DNA from: Lichina pygmaea
Taxonomy: Eukaryota; Ascomycota; Lichinomycetes; Lichinales; Lichinaceae
Assembly (NCBI GenBank): GCA_963422465.1
Contig: OY730170.1
Coordinates: forward strand, 1,054,001-1,118,000
DNA length: 64,000 nt
Reading direction: 5' to 3'
Positions 35,610 through 47,495 of the stretch are shown here, piece after piece (the stretch's first letter is position 1; each line of letters begins with the position of its first letter). The notes beneath the pieces are model-generated. The model was not told the origin of the DNA and searched no databases. It saw nothing but the letters and a program-made list of their open reading frames with translations. The position numbers and the translations under genes are program-made.

Positions 35610-36476
35610 CTACTGAACCCCCTTGAGGCTGAGATACACGTCCGTGCCCCAGCCGAACATGCTCTGCAGCGCGATCCGGCCGCCAAAGTACTCGGCGTAA
35701 GCACGACTGAGCGGGAGGCCGTAGCCGAGGCCGGCGATGGAGCTGCTCATGGGGCTGCCTGGCAGGTGGAGGGGTGAGACGGGCGTGCTGGTACCACCGC
35801 TACCGCTACCGCTACCAGGGGAATTGGAATCAATACCACCGCTGCTACTGCCGCCGCCGTATAGAGACGGGTCTTCTTCCGAAAATGTCGTAAAAGAGTA
35901 CGACCACACTTTGTTCAGGTGCTCCGGTGCGATGCCGCCGCCCCGGTCGCGGATCCGGATCGTCACGCCCGGCGCCGAGGACGGGAGTTCGTTCTTGATC
36001 GGTGCGCTGCTGCTGCTTGCGAGGCCGTCTGTCGGAGGCCCTGAGGAGACACGGCTAGGATGTGAGGATGGGGACGACGAGGACGACGGCGGGCTTGACG
36101 AGGGCGACAAAGGTGGCGTCGTGGAACAGGGAGAAGACGAGGCGGGTGGGACCTCAGACGACAACGGCGACGTCGAGGACGTCGACGACTCGTCCGGCGG
36201 GGAAGCAGCTATCGTGACGACGACGGGATGTTCAACGTTCCCGGACTCGACCACGGCCCTGAAGGCGTTCTTGAGAAGCTCGGTGACAATGTACTCGAGA
36301 TGCACGGGCACAAAGGCGAAGGTGGTATCGGGCTGGCCGTCGACGACGATCGACGGCCGGACGCCGTAGCGGAGCTCGCAGATGTCGGACACGAACGAGG
36401 CGCAGCACTCGATGACAGTAGCCGGCCTGAGCATCGTGTCGATGACGCCGACGTAGCTATTCTCCCTTGTCGTGGC

Positions 36477-36524
<48 letters not shown>

Positions 36525-37434
36525 TGGCGGCGTCGGATAGCACGTGTTCCGCGGCGAGTTGTTGAGCGGCGGACTCGGCCGCTGCAGCGACTCGAAATGC
36601 AAGGCAATGTGCTGCTCCGCCATCAGACGCGTGCCGATGCGGGCGCGGAGATGCTCGTCCAGGAAGCGCGTGACCTCGACGGGCGCGATGTAGCTCTTCG
36701 ACTGGGCGAAGCCTCGGGCGAGCACGGGGATGGTGTTGGCGTGGGTCTGCACGAGGTCGGCGAGCACCTCGGTGAAGTTGCTCTCGTCCTGCAGGGTCGT
36801 GATGCGCTGCTCGGTGTAGGGCAAGAGTGTCGACAGCGAATGCAGATAGTTTCCGTAGATGGCCGAGATGTGCGGGTTCGACACGACGATGAAGGGCAGA
36901 TTTCGGAGTGCCTGGATCCGGTGCGCGAGGCGCACCGGAAGCAGCGAGAGCGTGAAGTTGGCCGATGACAGCATGGCCTCGACCGAGAGCGGTGGGTGGC
37001 CGTGTCTGAGCACGAGTCGCACCAAGTCAGGCCAGCAGCAGGCACAATTTGGGGTGTGACAATGGAATCCAGGCATTTCTCAATGCGAGAGAGAAAGAGA
37101 AAGAGAGCATGTGAAAGTAGGAATGCAGCGAGGCTGTGGACATGTTCCAAGCGCGTGACCCTCAGCCGGGCCAACTACCGTACCTAACAAGGTCGGCCAA
37201 CGTCAAAGGATGCAATGGCCGAGCAAGGAACTTGGCCACAGCATCCTCCGCGACACTCGGCCGAGTACTGGAGGTGACAGGCCAGGACGAGCTCGTCCTC
37301 CTCGTCGCCGTCTTCCAAGCCATCGTCCGAGTCCGAGGCCGTGTCGAACCCCGGACGAGAGCACAGCCGCGGGACGACACTCTCGACGGAGCACATGTCC
37401 GCGAAACATCACCACTCTTGCACATGGCGGCCAT
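35610..37434 (-). CDS. Mitochondrial pyruvate dehydrogenase kinase (Pkp2-like PDK/BCKDK family)
   Basis: Two exons on the minus strand, 37434-37184 and 37005-35610, give about 548 residues. The kinase switches off the pyruvate dehydrogenase complex by phosphorylating E1-alpha in the matrix. The Ser/Arg-rich N terminus fits a targeting peptide. It is followed by RPLHPLTLADLVRHGHPPLS across the intron, then RLAHRIQALRNLPFIVVSNP and DEHLRARIGTRLMAEQHIAL, typical of the PDK helical domain. The GHKL ATPase parts are the N box ELLKNAFRAV (about 326), G1 RDRGGGI (about 437) and G2 GYGLPLSRAYAEYFGG (about 512). Two insertions enlarge it: a poly-Ser run coded by a GTC/CGA-type repeat and a long Ser/Pro loop between the N and G1 boxes. 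The start at 37434 was chosen because it gives the best targeting peptide; further upstream ATGs exist. Confidence 0.88.
36478..36523. repeat. Trinucleotide repeat coding poly-Ser in PDK gene
   Basis: About 15 perfect CGA/GAC-type units, read on the minus strand as a serine run in a surface insertion of the kinase. Confidence 0.9.
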
Positions 37435-38499
37435 GTTGTTGCGCTGAACGACCAGACAGGTGCGCCGCTGGGAGAAGCGCCTTTGGAAGATGCGCCTCCT
37501 GAGGAGTAATCCAGCATCAACACAACGAGACGAGACCACGAGACCAGACGGGCTGTTTCTTGGAACGAAGGCCAAGCAACTCCGGGACATGGCCTTCAGC
37601 AACGGGATCGTCTCACGTCATGAACGAGCTGTATATAGTCGGCCGTGGAGGACTACGGTACCGTATAGTACAGCGTTTTCCGATGTCTGGACGTGCTGGG
37701 CTGCTCCTCGACATGCCCATGCAGAGGAACTGAATGCCCGCTGCTGCATCGACGGTAGTTAGATTGGGAGGCTGCGCGTGTGGAAGAAGAGGATGTTGAA
37801 CGTACCTCCTGTACGTACTACATATGTTGATGGTTGGGTGCGGCAGAATGCATATGAAGCCGGCGATAGCCGCCGTGCTCCGGTACGGTACCGGTATACC
37901 GTAACGTATCATATCCGAGGGCGAGATGATAGGATGCTTACTCATACTTCGGTACAGTACCAGTAACCAGTACCGGTACTTTCCATAGCAACCAATTTGA
38001 TCCAGACGATCATGTAGAAGTAACCAGCAAGAATCAGTCACGCCTGCACCCTGGTGTCATGATCACATGACATGCATGAGCACGGTAAGGTGACTGGTAC
38101 AAGTATACATCACAGAGCTGCATTCATGCCATACGTTACGTCGACATCCAAGATGTCGTGGCAATCACAGCCAAGACAAAACAAAGTGCTGTAAAACATA
38201 TGTATGGGTACGTCTGTAAACACATTTTGAAGACTGGTGCACACCGACTGGCATCGTCACAAGAGACTCCCACCACTCCCTTGCTCTGCGGAGTATGGTA
38301 CTGTACGGTATTCTCATGGTACAAGATGCAGTACAGAGTACGAAGGTACATATGTACTCGGTACTGTACTGTGCTGACAGTAAACAGAAGTTTTCCTGTT
38401 CAGTGCCATGAGTATGTCACGTACAGTACGAAGTACATTACGTACGGTACAGTAGAGTGGCGCTGCTGAGCTGAAAAATTAACGGAAGCTGGAATGATA

Positions 38500-39090
38500 G
38501 CAGAGGTAGAGGTAGTAACAGGAGTGGAAACAGAAGCAGAAGTAGAAGTAGAAATAGAAGTAGAAACAGGAGTAGAAGCAGAAGCACTTAGAAATAGAAG
38601 TGGCAGCAGAAGTAGGAACAGAAGTAGAAGTGTCACGGCCACGCCCACAGGACTCGGGGGCCGGGACTTAGTCGGCCCGGCCGGTGCTTAGTCCGGCTGA
38701 GCTGGGAGCTAGCTCAGGGTAGGTGCTGATTCGGGTAGGAGCTTTGGAGCTCCTCAGCTATATAGCTAGCTTTTCTTCCTAGCTAGTCAATCAACTCATT
38801 ACAACTCCACGATTCTGATGAGTTCCGTGTAGCGCCGCCTAGAGGCTTTTCCTAGGCCCGCTACCAAGAAGTAAGTAGAAACAGGAGCAGAAGTGGAAGT
38901 AAAATTAGAAGTAGAAGCAGGAGTAGGAATAATTGTGGAAGCAGAAGCAGAAGCAGAAGTGGCAGCAGAAGTAGGGACAGAACCAGAAGTAGAAACAGGA
39001 GTAGAAGCAGAAGTAAAAGCAGAAACAGAAAGTAGAAACAGAAGCGGAAGCAGAAGTAGGAACGGAAGTAGAAGTAGAAGTGACAACACC
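38500..39090. repeat. Degenerate hexamer satellite (GAAGTA/GAAGCA)n, split by an LTR
   Basis: Six-base units such as GAAGTA, GAAGCA and GAAACA fill 38500-38630 and resume at 38867-39090. The gap is the inserted solo LTR, so the satellite was once continuous. Confidence 0.85.
38631..38866. mobile_element. Solo LTR of an LTR retrotransposon
   Basis: A 236-bp unit starts TGTCACGGCC and ends CCGCTACCA, giving the TG..CA ends of an LTR. It is flanked by a 5-bp direct repeat AGAAG (38626-38630 and 38867-38871). A TATATAG stretch near 38760 fits an LTR promoter. No internal coding part remains, as expected after recombination between two LTRs. The TGTCACGG start suggests a Ty3/Gypsy-type element, but the family is not proven. 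Intact ends and duplication suggest it is not very old. Confidence 0.7.
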
Positions 39091-39207
39091 GTAGCCAAAA
39101 CAGCACAACGACATTTCAGTGGAACAACCTCAGCACCGATGGACGCCTGATAACGGCCTATCGTTCAACGTCATGTGCATTTCACGTTCACGCTACCTAG
39201 ACCCAGT

Positions 39208-40902
39208 TCATACCTTCCTCTTCTTACTTCTCCGGCCTCCTCCCTTACCACCACCTCCCCCACCGCCCCCTCCGTCGTCGCCGTCGTAGTTGTTCCTCTG
39301 CCTCTTCTTACCCTCTCGTCGCCAAAAATCGTCGCGCTCCTTCTTCTCGCGCTCGATCTTCCTCTCGGCGCTCTCGGCCATCTTCTTGCGGTGGACGTCG
39401 CGTCGGGCCTCCTGGGCGGCGCGGCGCTTGGCCACCTTCTCGTTGCGCAGCGTCATGAGCTTGCTCATCAGGTCTCGCGCCTTCTTCTCCTCGCCGCTCA
39501 GCACGACGGCGCGTTTCTGCATGTACGTGCGCTTGCGCTGCGGCTTCGTCACCACCAGCTGCGACTTGAATGGTAGCTCGGCCGCGAGGTGCCGCGGGAC
39601 CTTGATCGCGTTGAAATGGCGCGTCGGACGCTCAATGTGCTTTTGTTTGTTTGCGGAGGATGAATGTCAGCTTCGGTGGAGATGGCCCCATCGGATATCA
39701 TGGTCGGATATCGGAGAAGGAGAACCCTTACCCGGTACCGCGAGTTCTGGTCGTCGGGCGCCGACAAGCCTTGCTCTCGGCGCACCTCGCCCGTCAGACG
39801 CATCCCCGTCCAGCCGTCGGTCTTCTCGGTCGTGCCGTCGCTCGGACGTAGCAGGTCGGTCACCGGATTGTAGAACCGACGAGGCCGGACCGGGTACCAC
39901 GCCCGCAGGAAGACGAGGTCGCTCATGAGGATCTTGTCCTCGAAGGTGGCGCGGAAGTGGCCGTCCGGTCGACTCAGGGCGCGCTTGATCTGGCCGCGGA
40001 TGCCGGAGACGGTGCGGACGCTGGCGCCTTCGAACCGGGCGATCTCGAGCGAGCTGCTGAACATGTCCTTGACGAAGGCCGTGTTCTTGAAGATCTTGTA
40101 CGGCACGCCTGTGAGCTTGAGCTTCTTGACGATCTCGGTGTTCTCGTCGACGCCGAGGACGACGCCGGTGGCCGCGATCCGGAACCCGGCCACGTCGTTC
40201 GACAGCGTCTGCACGCAGCAGAAGCCCGTGTTGGGCGCGACGAACGGCCCGTAGAAGGTGCCGAAGCAGTGCATGTGCTCGGGCGTGTACTTCAGCATGC
40301 GGTTGCGCGTGCGCGAGTCGGAGATGCTGTAGATCGGGAGCGTCTGGAAGCGGCGCCAGCCGAGCGAGAAGACGAGCGGGTCGTTCGTCTTCAGGATCCG
40401 CTTGTGCCAGCGATGGCGCTTGATGCGGACCTGGACGAAGCCGAAGCGCTCCTCCGTCGGCGTCAGCCCGCCGACGACGACGGGCGAGCGCGGGTCGAAG
40501 CCGGCGACGAACTCGTACGGGACGGACCGTAGCACGATGCGGGCGTACGTGCCGGCCTTGTAGCCCTCCATGCCCACTCTCTGCCGCTCGTCGTGGTTGT
40601 CGAGCTCGGCCCTGTTGACGCTGACCTGCTTCTGCATCTGCGCCTTCTGAGCCTCGTACCACTGGTCCTCGCCGAACTGCTCCGGCCCACCTCGACCGCC
40701 CTTGAGCCGCCCGTTCGACTTGTCGTTGAGCAGTCCCTCCCGGTCTTCCTCCTCGAACCGAAGCTTGAGCTCTTCCTTCCGCCGCGCGTTCCTTGCCCGT
40801 TCCGCCTCGAGCGACGCTGGCTCCCCGTGCTCGACGGCATCTGCTGCTCCTCCATGCTTTTCGCCCGTCTCAAGGTCTTCGTACGCGCCGTCACCATCGC
40901 TT

Positions 40903-40958
<56 letters not shown>

Positions 40959-43209
40959 TTTCTCATCTCCATCTTCGGATTCGCCGTTGCCGTCGCCGAC
41001 CTTGTGACGCGACGCGGTCCTGGATATGAAGCGCCGCCGCAGCTGCTCGAGATGCTCCCTTTGCTCCCATTTCTTTTCCAACAGATCGTAGTCGTACAGG
41101 GGGACAGAGCGGTGCTCGAGGTATTCGTCCCCATCGTCCCCTCGTCTCGCAAAAAACCTGTCCCCCTCGTCCTGCTCTGCGTCGTCGCCGTCCTGACCTT
41201 CGCCGTTGACGGCTTCTCCTTTCCACCGGAGACATACATCCGCAGGTGACAGCGCCTCGTCGTACATCATTCGGACAAGATCTGCGAGTCGATGACGGGG
41301 CCGCGAATGGTGCAGCTGTCTTGCTCGCTCGGTCAAGTTCTCTTTCCATCGTAGCTCGCCCTGATCGGACTCGGTGGCCGAATGCTCCGTCGATGCCTCA
41401 TCGTCGAGGTCTTGCTCGTCAGCAGCCGAGACGGACCCGAGATCGGAATCGGAGTCGGCAAACTCTACGTCCTCGAAGCCATTCTCGTGACCACCGTCAA
41501 CACGCTCCTTGTCGTGGCTGTTGCCGCTGCGACCAGCCGAAGACCGTTGCTCGCCCATTGCGAGCGACTCCTCGGACGCGATACTGCCATCTTCCTCGGC
41601 ACTGGCAAAACCCTCGTCCTCGTCGTCGGCTTCGTCTGGCGTGGGCTCTGCGTCCGAGTCCTGGTTCCGCTCGACGAAGCGCGCCCGCCTCATCTTCTTC
41701 CGTCCGTCCTCGGCGCCATCTCCCCGTTCCATTTCCGGTTCCGGTTCCGGTTCCGGTTCCGGTTCCGGTTCCGGTTCCGGCTCCGGCTCTTGCTCCGGCT
41801 CTTGCTCCGGCTCCGGCACTCGATCCATCTTCTCGCCGCCTTGAAAGAGGCGCAGCCCTTCGTCAATGTCGCCGAGCAGTCTCCTGTCACCCTGTAGACC
41901 CATGACCAACTTCTCTCCGAAGCCCGGTTCCTTGCCTTCGACGGCTTGTCGATCGAAGCTGGAGGTCTTGACGTCGATGTAGACGGCGTCTCTGTCGACG
42001 AGCACGCCACCGACATCCGACATCGGTGCGAAGAGAAGCTTCTGCTTCTCGCCGAGCTTTCGACGACTGGACTTGCCCGTAGCCTTGGCGATGGCTTGGT
42101 CGACGAACGGCGTCGGACACGGATCCGGAAGGGATTCGACCGAGGCTACGTCCAGGTCGCCGACGCCGGGAACATGCACCTTGGCGCCAGAGGCGGGAAA
42201 GTTGGTACCTCGCAGGTAGCCGTAAAGCGCGACGGTGCGGTCGCACTTGGGGTTCTCGTCCGTCGCGGTGGGAGGCGTGATGTCGAGGACGCGGTCGGCG
42301 AGGCAGTACGGATGCGAATTGCGCCAGATCAGCGGACGTGGGCTCTTCATGACGGACAGAAAGCGGGAGAGGTTATGTATCTCTCTGTCCGGGTAGCGAC
42401 CGTTGAGGACGCCGGAGAGGTAGAACAGCTTTGCGCCTTGATAGAGCTCGCTCCAGAAGCGGTGCTTGAGCCTCTTCTTAGCCTCCTTCAACGTGGCGGG
42501 CTTCCTGAAGAGGTCCAGGTGGGTGAGGATGCCGAAAACGTTTCCGGGCATGCCGCTGCTGGACAGGACGTTGAGAAACTCCATCGTCTCCATCTCGAAT
42601 CCGAAGTTGCCGTCGATCATGAGCAGGATGATATCGGCGATCTTCGAGACGTCGACCATGGACGCGAGGGAGTCGGCCGGGCATTCGAGGAAGGTCAGGC
42701 GCCGTCGTTTCGAGGTGACGACCGTCAAGGGGCCCGCCGGCGCCGACAAGGCATGTTTCGTGTACCGCTTGACCAGAGACTTGACGAGCGTGGTCTTGCC
42801 GACCTAGAACGCGGTCTCTCGTGAGCTACAGCGGCCGAGGGAACGTGGCGCACGCCCTGACCTACGCCTGGAGGTCCGACGACGGCCACGACGAGCGGCG
42901 GCGGGTCTTCCGGCAGCCGGTCGACGAGAGGGACATGAAGCCGTTTCTCGCGGATCTGTGGCGGCAGTCAGATCCAGGACCGCGGACAAGACGGAGAGAG
43001 GCGTGACAGGAAGATGAAGCGCACTTCCTCGGACCGAGCAGCCTGTTTCTTCAGACGTCCTGGTCGAGCAAACGAAAAGGCTTTTGGATTCGGTCCTGTG
43101 GCTCGGTCAGTGCTCCTGATCGTTCTCGGATGGGCCGGTCTCACGACTGACCAGAATACGTCTTCTTCTCCTTTGTCTTGCGATGCTGCTTGTGCTGCTG
43201 GTCCTCCAT
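39208..43209 (-). CDS. BMS1: Ribosome biogenesis GTPase BMS1
   Basis: Five exons on the minus strand, 43209-43152, 43095-43025, 42955-42866, 42803-39732 and 39639-39208, give about 1240 residues. Bms1 is a nucleolar GTPase of the small-subunit processome needed for 18S rRNA maturation; it brings in Rcl1. The N terminus is basic ([16 protein letters not shown]). It is followed by [32 protein letters not shown] and the P-loop GPPGVGKTTL (residues 70-79), which spans an intron. [31 protein letters not shown] and GILTHLDLF complete the GTPase part. A long acidic middle has an EP-dipeptide repeat and a poly-Asp run. The C-terminal half ([26 protein letters not shown]) matches Bms1/Tsr1 domains, and the last exon ([20 protein letters not shown]) ends in a Lys/Arg tail. 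Confidence 0.96.
41733..41818. repeat. Hexamer repeat in BMS1 coding an EP run
   Basis: Units of GGTTCC drifting to GGCTCC/GGCTCT encode alternating Glu-Pro on the minus strand. A second coding repeat, GTC trinucleotides at about 40905-40957, encodes the poly-Asp run. Confidence 0.9.
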
Positions 43210-43368
43210 CTGTCGTCGCTGCTCCACGAGCTCAACGGATCTCGATGCGTCGTGCCGCCAAAATGTCGTGTGCGCGCAACTTTTTGATAACTACCGGTAC
43301 CGGTACGTACGTACGGAGGTACTCCCGTATATACGTAAGTAGACAATTGAAACTCACCGAGTATGATA

Positions 43369-44055
43369 CCGTAGTCGATCACGTGACGCTCGTTATCACC
43401 CAACGCTCGGTTGAGCGACCAAGCACCCCCTCGACAAAAAGTTGAATAACTCAATAGATATTTGTTGGAATCATCTCAAATTTGGATATGTGATAGAGCA
43501 GCATGTATAGAAGAGATATTGAGCAATAGAAATATAGTGTACAAAACATGATGGCTTCTTCATAACCCGGCCACGTGAAGTCAGTTTGAGACTGTCCTTC
43601 CTGGAGCTCAACTTATCTCCGTCATCTTCAACAACAGGACCTTCCTGGCTTGGTGGAAATGATTCCTCGATAGGCCCTGAATATCTCTGAACCTTCTCTT
43701 TCTCTGCAGTCTGCGTACTATAGTCAATTACATAACACTTGGTATCACTCAACACTCAGTTGATGACTACCTTGATAAAAACTTGAATATCACAACAAAT
43801 CTTTGTCAGAATAGTCTCAGACTTGAATATGTGGTGGATGAGAATATATAAAAGAGATAGGGAGTATTAGAAGTCTAGTGTACACAGGATGATAGCTTGC
43901 TCAAGACTTGGTCATGTGAAGTCAGTTTTAGAGCTTCCTTTTCTGAATTCTACTTTTTTCCGGCATTTTTAATAAGACAGGTCTTATTACTTGGTGGAAA
44001 AGAGTTCTTAATAGTAGCTGAGCTTTCCTGAACCTTCTGTTCTTCTCCTATCTGA
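43369..44055. repeat. Tandem duplication of the transposon left end, second copy transition-mutated
   Basis: The first ~349 bases of the element are followed by a diverged direct copy starting at 43718. At the outer edge, CGATCACGTGACGCTCG in copy one corresponds to CAATTACATAACACTTG in copy two; all six differences are C-to-T or G-to-A. This is the pattern left by RIP or by deamination of methylated cytosine. Confidence 0.8.
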
Positions 44056-45151
44056 TCATTGGATTGCTTAACTATGTACAACCAGAGTCACAAACTGCCA
44101 ACTTTAACTTGGGTGATTGGAGGTGTTACTGACTATTCAGGACAAATCAGAGTACTGGTCTTGTTGTTTGTTGTAGTCAGGCTACTCCTGAGAGTGGCTA
44201 TCTATATAGCTACTACTCTCTCGCTAGGTAGAAACTATTGTTAATACAATAGTTGATCACACATCTTCTCCTGCATGGTGAATACTATCAGAGCAAAAAC
44301 TTGTAACTGACATCATATCCTTCAAGTAGATTAAGTTATTTTCCTTGTCACTTCTTCTTCTCCAAGTTCCTGGAAGTATTTTTCTGTTAAAGAGATGAAA
44401 AAACTAACATCAAGAGGTTGATTGATTGATCAGCTTGAGATCTCTCAAGCTGAGCTATCCATCTACCAAATATGGTGCCTTCCTGGCCCGGCCTGTCCAA
44501 AGTGGCAGGTGGCGGGTGGCAGGTGGTCTCTGACAATCTCTTGGGTGAAGAGGTATGTGCACGTCACACTAGGCATGCCCCATAGCAATAGTGTTTGAAA
44601 AATCAACAAAATTTAGTCTATTATTCACGAATAAGACTAAAGAGAATGATACAAGCTTGGAAAAAGCTTTCATATAAGTTATAGACTTAGCCAGTTGTGT
44701 TCCTTATCAATAGGCTTTAATGGTAGGAAAAAGTGCGTAGTAACAAGTGCAAGAAAAGAAGACGGAAAAGTAAGTAAAAAAGATAGCTAATAGAGAAGTC
44801 AAGAAGTGATTAGAAGGAGAAAGACAAGTTCAGAAGGCTGAAAGGTCTATGAAAGAATCTTTCCTACCAGCTAAAGAGGCTTCTCCCAACGTTGGTGACA
44901 GCAACAAGGGGTGGGAAGATGACAAGGTCCTGAACATGTATTTACATTATCACGTCACAAAGAAGCTATCATACTCTGTATACTAGAATTCCGCTGCTCA
45001 ATATCTTTTCTATATATACTGCTCTATCTCATATCCAAATTTGAGATGATTCTGACTGCTGGTTGTCGAGTTATTTCCAAAATTGTCGAGGGGGTCCTCG
45101 GTGGGTTAAGTGAGCGTTGACTGATATCGAGCGTCACGTGATCGGGTACGG
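43369..45151. mobile_element. AT-rich relic of a TA-target DNA transposon (Tc1/mariner-pogo type) with ~190-bp inverted ends
   Basis: A 1783-bp unit lies between two TA dinucleotides (43367-43368 and 45152-45153). Its left end and the reverse complement of its right end match for about 190 bases. Shared blocks in order are CGATCACGTGACGCTCG, ACCCCCTCGACAA, AATCATCTCAAATTTGGATA and GATATTGAGCA. TA flanks and long inverted ends point to the Tc1/mariner superfamily, which includes the fungal pogo/Fot1 group. The inside is AT-rich and lacks any intact transposase frame; a Lys/Arg-rich stretch near 44730-44850 could be a transposase tail remnant but is not diagnostic. It is inserted just upstream of BMS1 and ends about 180 bases from a secreted-protein gene. 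Confidence 0.8.
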
Positions 45152-45332
45152 TACAGCACGTGACTGGTCACATTTTCATCGGATATCGGGGTTAAATAGG
45201 GATCCACCCCACCATAGAACAAACCCCCCCCCCCCCCCTTCCCTTCCACCCCCACCTCCGCCCGTCATTGCGTATTCTTCCCCCCCTCCCCCCTTGGGTT
45301 GCCATACTCGTACTGTACCCGGTCGTCTGCCA

Positions 45333-46224
45333 CTAGATCGGCCTGAATTGAGAAGGGGGTCTATAAGGACCACGCAGCTCTCCTCCCACGCCACGGCCGG
45401 GTGGCCTTTTGACCACGTCCGGGTCACGTGGATCTGGTGCACGACTGCCCGTGATGGCATCGAACCCTGCCTTCCCCGCCCGTCGGATTCCGCTCCACGC
45501 TCGAGATGGGATGGCCCCGAGATCGGGGTTCAAGTTGAGCTGGAACTTCTGGTTCCCCCGCTGTTTCTCTTCTTGCTCTGGCGACAGTTGAGGGTCGGGC
45601 CTGGCGTTGGGGTTGTGTTCCGGTACAGCCCATCCGATATCTGCGCTTAGTTCAAATCTGCATTGAGACTCCCACGCGAGGAACATGAGTTGACCCGGCT
45701 GCTTTCCCCCGTTGGCGACCACATACTCGTACAATTTTTTCTGTCAGAGTACCTGCTCGTCAGACCATGCTTTGTTCCAGCCACAATGGCACACTTTCCG
45801 TCAGATCGTCGTGAAGGACGAACAAGGATGAGCAGTGTTCACTGAGTATATCAAACAGATTTGAACGGATTGAACATACAGCTACACAAGTAGCCGTTGC
45901 TTCCTGTACTCCGCCAACTTGTAGCTCTTTGGCCAGTCCATCAATCACTTCAGCCTTCTCCTCCGGGGACATTTCAGAGCGTCTTCGTAGCATTTTCAAG
46001 TCGGTAGATACTCCAGCCGACGCCTGCTCTTTGGCATTGATCCTCTCACTCTGGAGGACATTTTGTCCTGGTAGTGATCGAGGCAACTCATCCGGCAGTG
46101 TAGACAGTCCAAGATCTGGTTCACTCTGCAGTGCTGATTCCGAAGTGCTGTCCACAGGGCCGACTGGAAATGCCAAACTCAAGCTGAGCCAGCCCAGGCA
46201 TAGAGCTAGAACGAGAGACTGCAT
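45333..46224 (-). CDS. Secreted protein, unknown family
   Basis: Two exons on the minus strand, 46224-45880 and 45740-45333, joined in phase 0 by a 139-nt intron (gtatgt..gacag), give about 250 residues. MQSLVLALCLGWLSLSLAFP is a clear signal peptide. A Ser/Glu/Leu-rich pro-like region follows, with dibasic sites (MLRRRSEMS) where a Kex2-type protease could cut. The second part holds two cysteines about 33 residues apart (TATCVA; ESQCRF), the stretch LYEYVVANGG and PGQLMFLAW, and a basic Pro/Arg-rich tail. If the intron is retained the frame stops after SVPLWLEQSMV, giving a 154-residue form. No known domain was recognised. The layout resembles the secreted gene at 24458-25097. Confidence 0.55.
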
Positions 46225-47495
46225 TTTGGAGAATTCTCCCCAAAGTCTGGGACGACAGCTCAGTCACTTGTCCCTGAGAGGACTGATGTGTAGTAGCTGC
46301 TGCACGTCAACCTCTCGAGATGACAGGGGGCTTGTGCCATCGAACAGTGGACGGTAGAGACACCATATATGGCGTCATGTTCGGCCTGTCCCTTGCCCCA
46401 TCTCCGTGTGCTCGTCCCAACAGCTTCCCACGAAAGGAAGCTGATCATCAAGCTCCACGTGGCAACTGTGGTGTCGGTCTATTGCCGAGACAATGTGTTG
46501 TCGTAAAACTTGCTCTTGGATTTACCAGTACGATGAGATCAGGAAGAAAGCCGACGGCGAACCTCATCTCGGGGGTGTGTCTTGGTCGTCTCGGTCGTCT
46601 GGGTGGAGAGACCTTGACCGATACGACGAGAGCTCATCATTACTGTAGACACATCTTTGCTGCTGTACGTACATACGTACAGTACGTAGATGCCAGGCCA
46701 TATGAACACGACGCTGTAGCAGTACGAGATACCTACATACGCAAGTAGCGCTGCCATTACGAACTGGTACGAAGAGCCGAGGCCAGCTCACAGGCATGAC
46801 AGGTACCCGTACCACGTACATATCACTGTACTCCCGTACGGAACCCTTCCATACTGCGGTACGTACGTACGTAGTATGTACGACTCGCTGGTGAACTCAT
46901 CTCTCTGCTGAAAAGCCAGCTTGAGCTCTTTGAGTGGTCGTACTGTACATATGTACAGTACGTACGTACGTAGGAGCGTGGATACGGGCGGATGCGTAAT
47001 AATATGCTCACTGTTCGATTCATGACATGTACGGAAGTAGAGTCAAGCTGACATGCGTCGAACAGGCGAATTCAATCGGACGTACGGAAGGTACTCGTAC
47101 CGTAAAATGTCGTGGATGTTAACACGGAGGAGGGGCAGTGAGGGGTCGTGGGGGTGTGGCTACAGTAAGGCGGACTCCCCCCCCCCCTGAACGCCACAGC
47201 CGCAGTACCGCACCGGTACGGTGTGAACTGGCAACGGACTGCACATAACTCGTGTACTCTTCTGTACGAGGGGTACTGTACTCCGTACATACACTACGTA
47301 CGCAGGTATATACGCAGCAGATCACCAGACAGCCCCTCATGCCCCTCTCCATATCCTTCCTCTGACATCACCAACCTCAGCGTCATCCTCATCATCATCA
47401 TCATCATCATCATCATCTTCATCTTCATCTTCACGAACCCATCTCCCACCTTCGAAACAAAGTGAAAATCCGTCTGAACTCCAAAATCCGCAATC
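46225..47495. other. Divergent intergenic region with dense GTAC words
   Basis: This lies between the secreted-protein gene (minus) and PBI2 (plus). GTAC/ACGTACGTAC clusters occur at 46660-46700, 46800-46990, 47080-47110 and 47200-47310. An 11-base C run is at 47177-47187 and a CAT trinucleotide repeat at about 47385-47430. No supported gene. Confidence 0.6.

Larger units (their letters stand above)
37435..39207. other. Intergenic region with GTAC words, hexamer satellite and solo LTR
   Basis: This contains the PDK promoter at its left end and the BMS1 3' end at its right. GTAC/GGTACCGGTAC clusters lie at 37800-37980 and 38280-38460. The satellite and LTR are listed separately. No supported gene. 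Confidence 0.6.
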
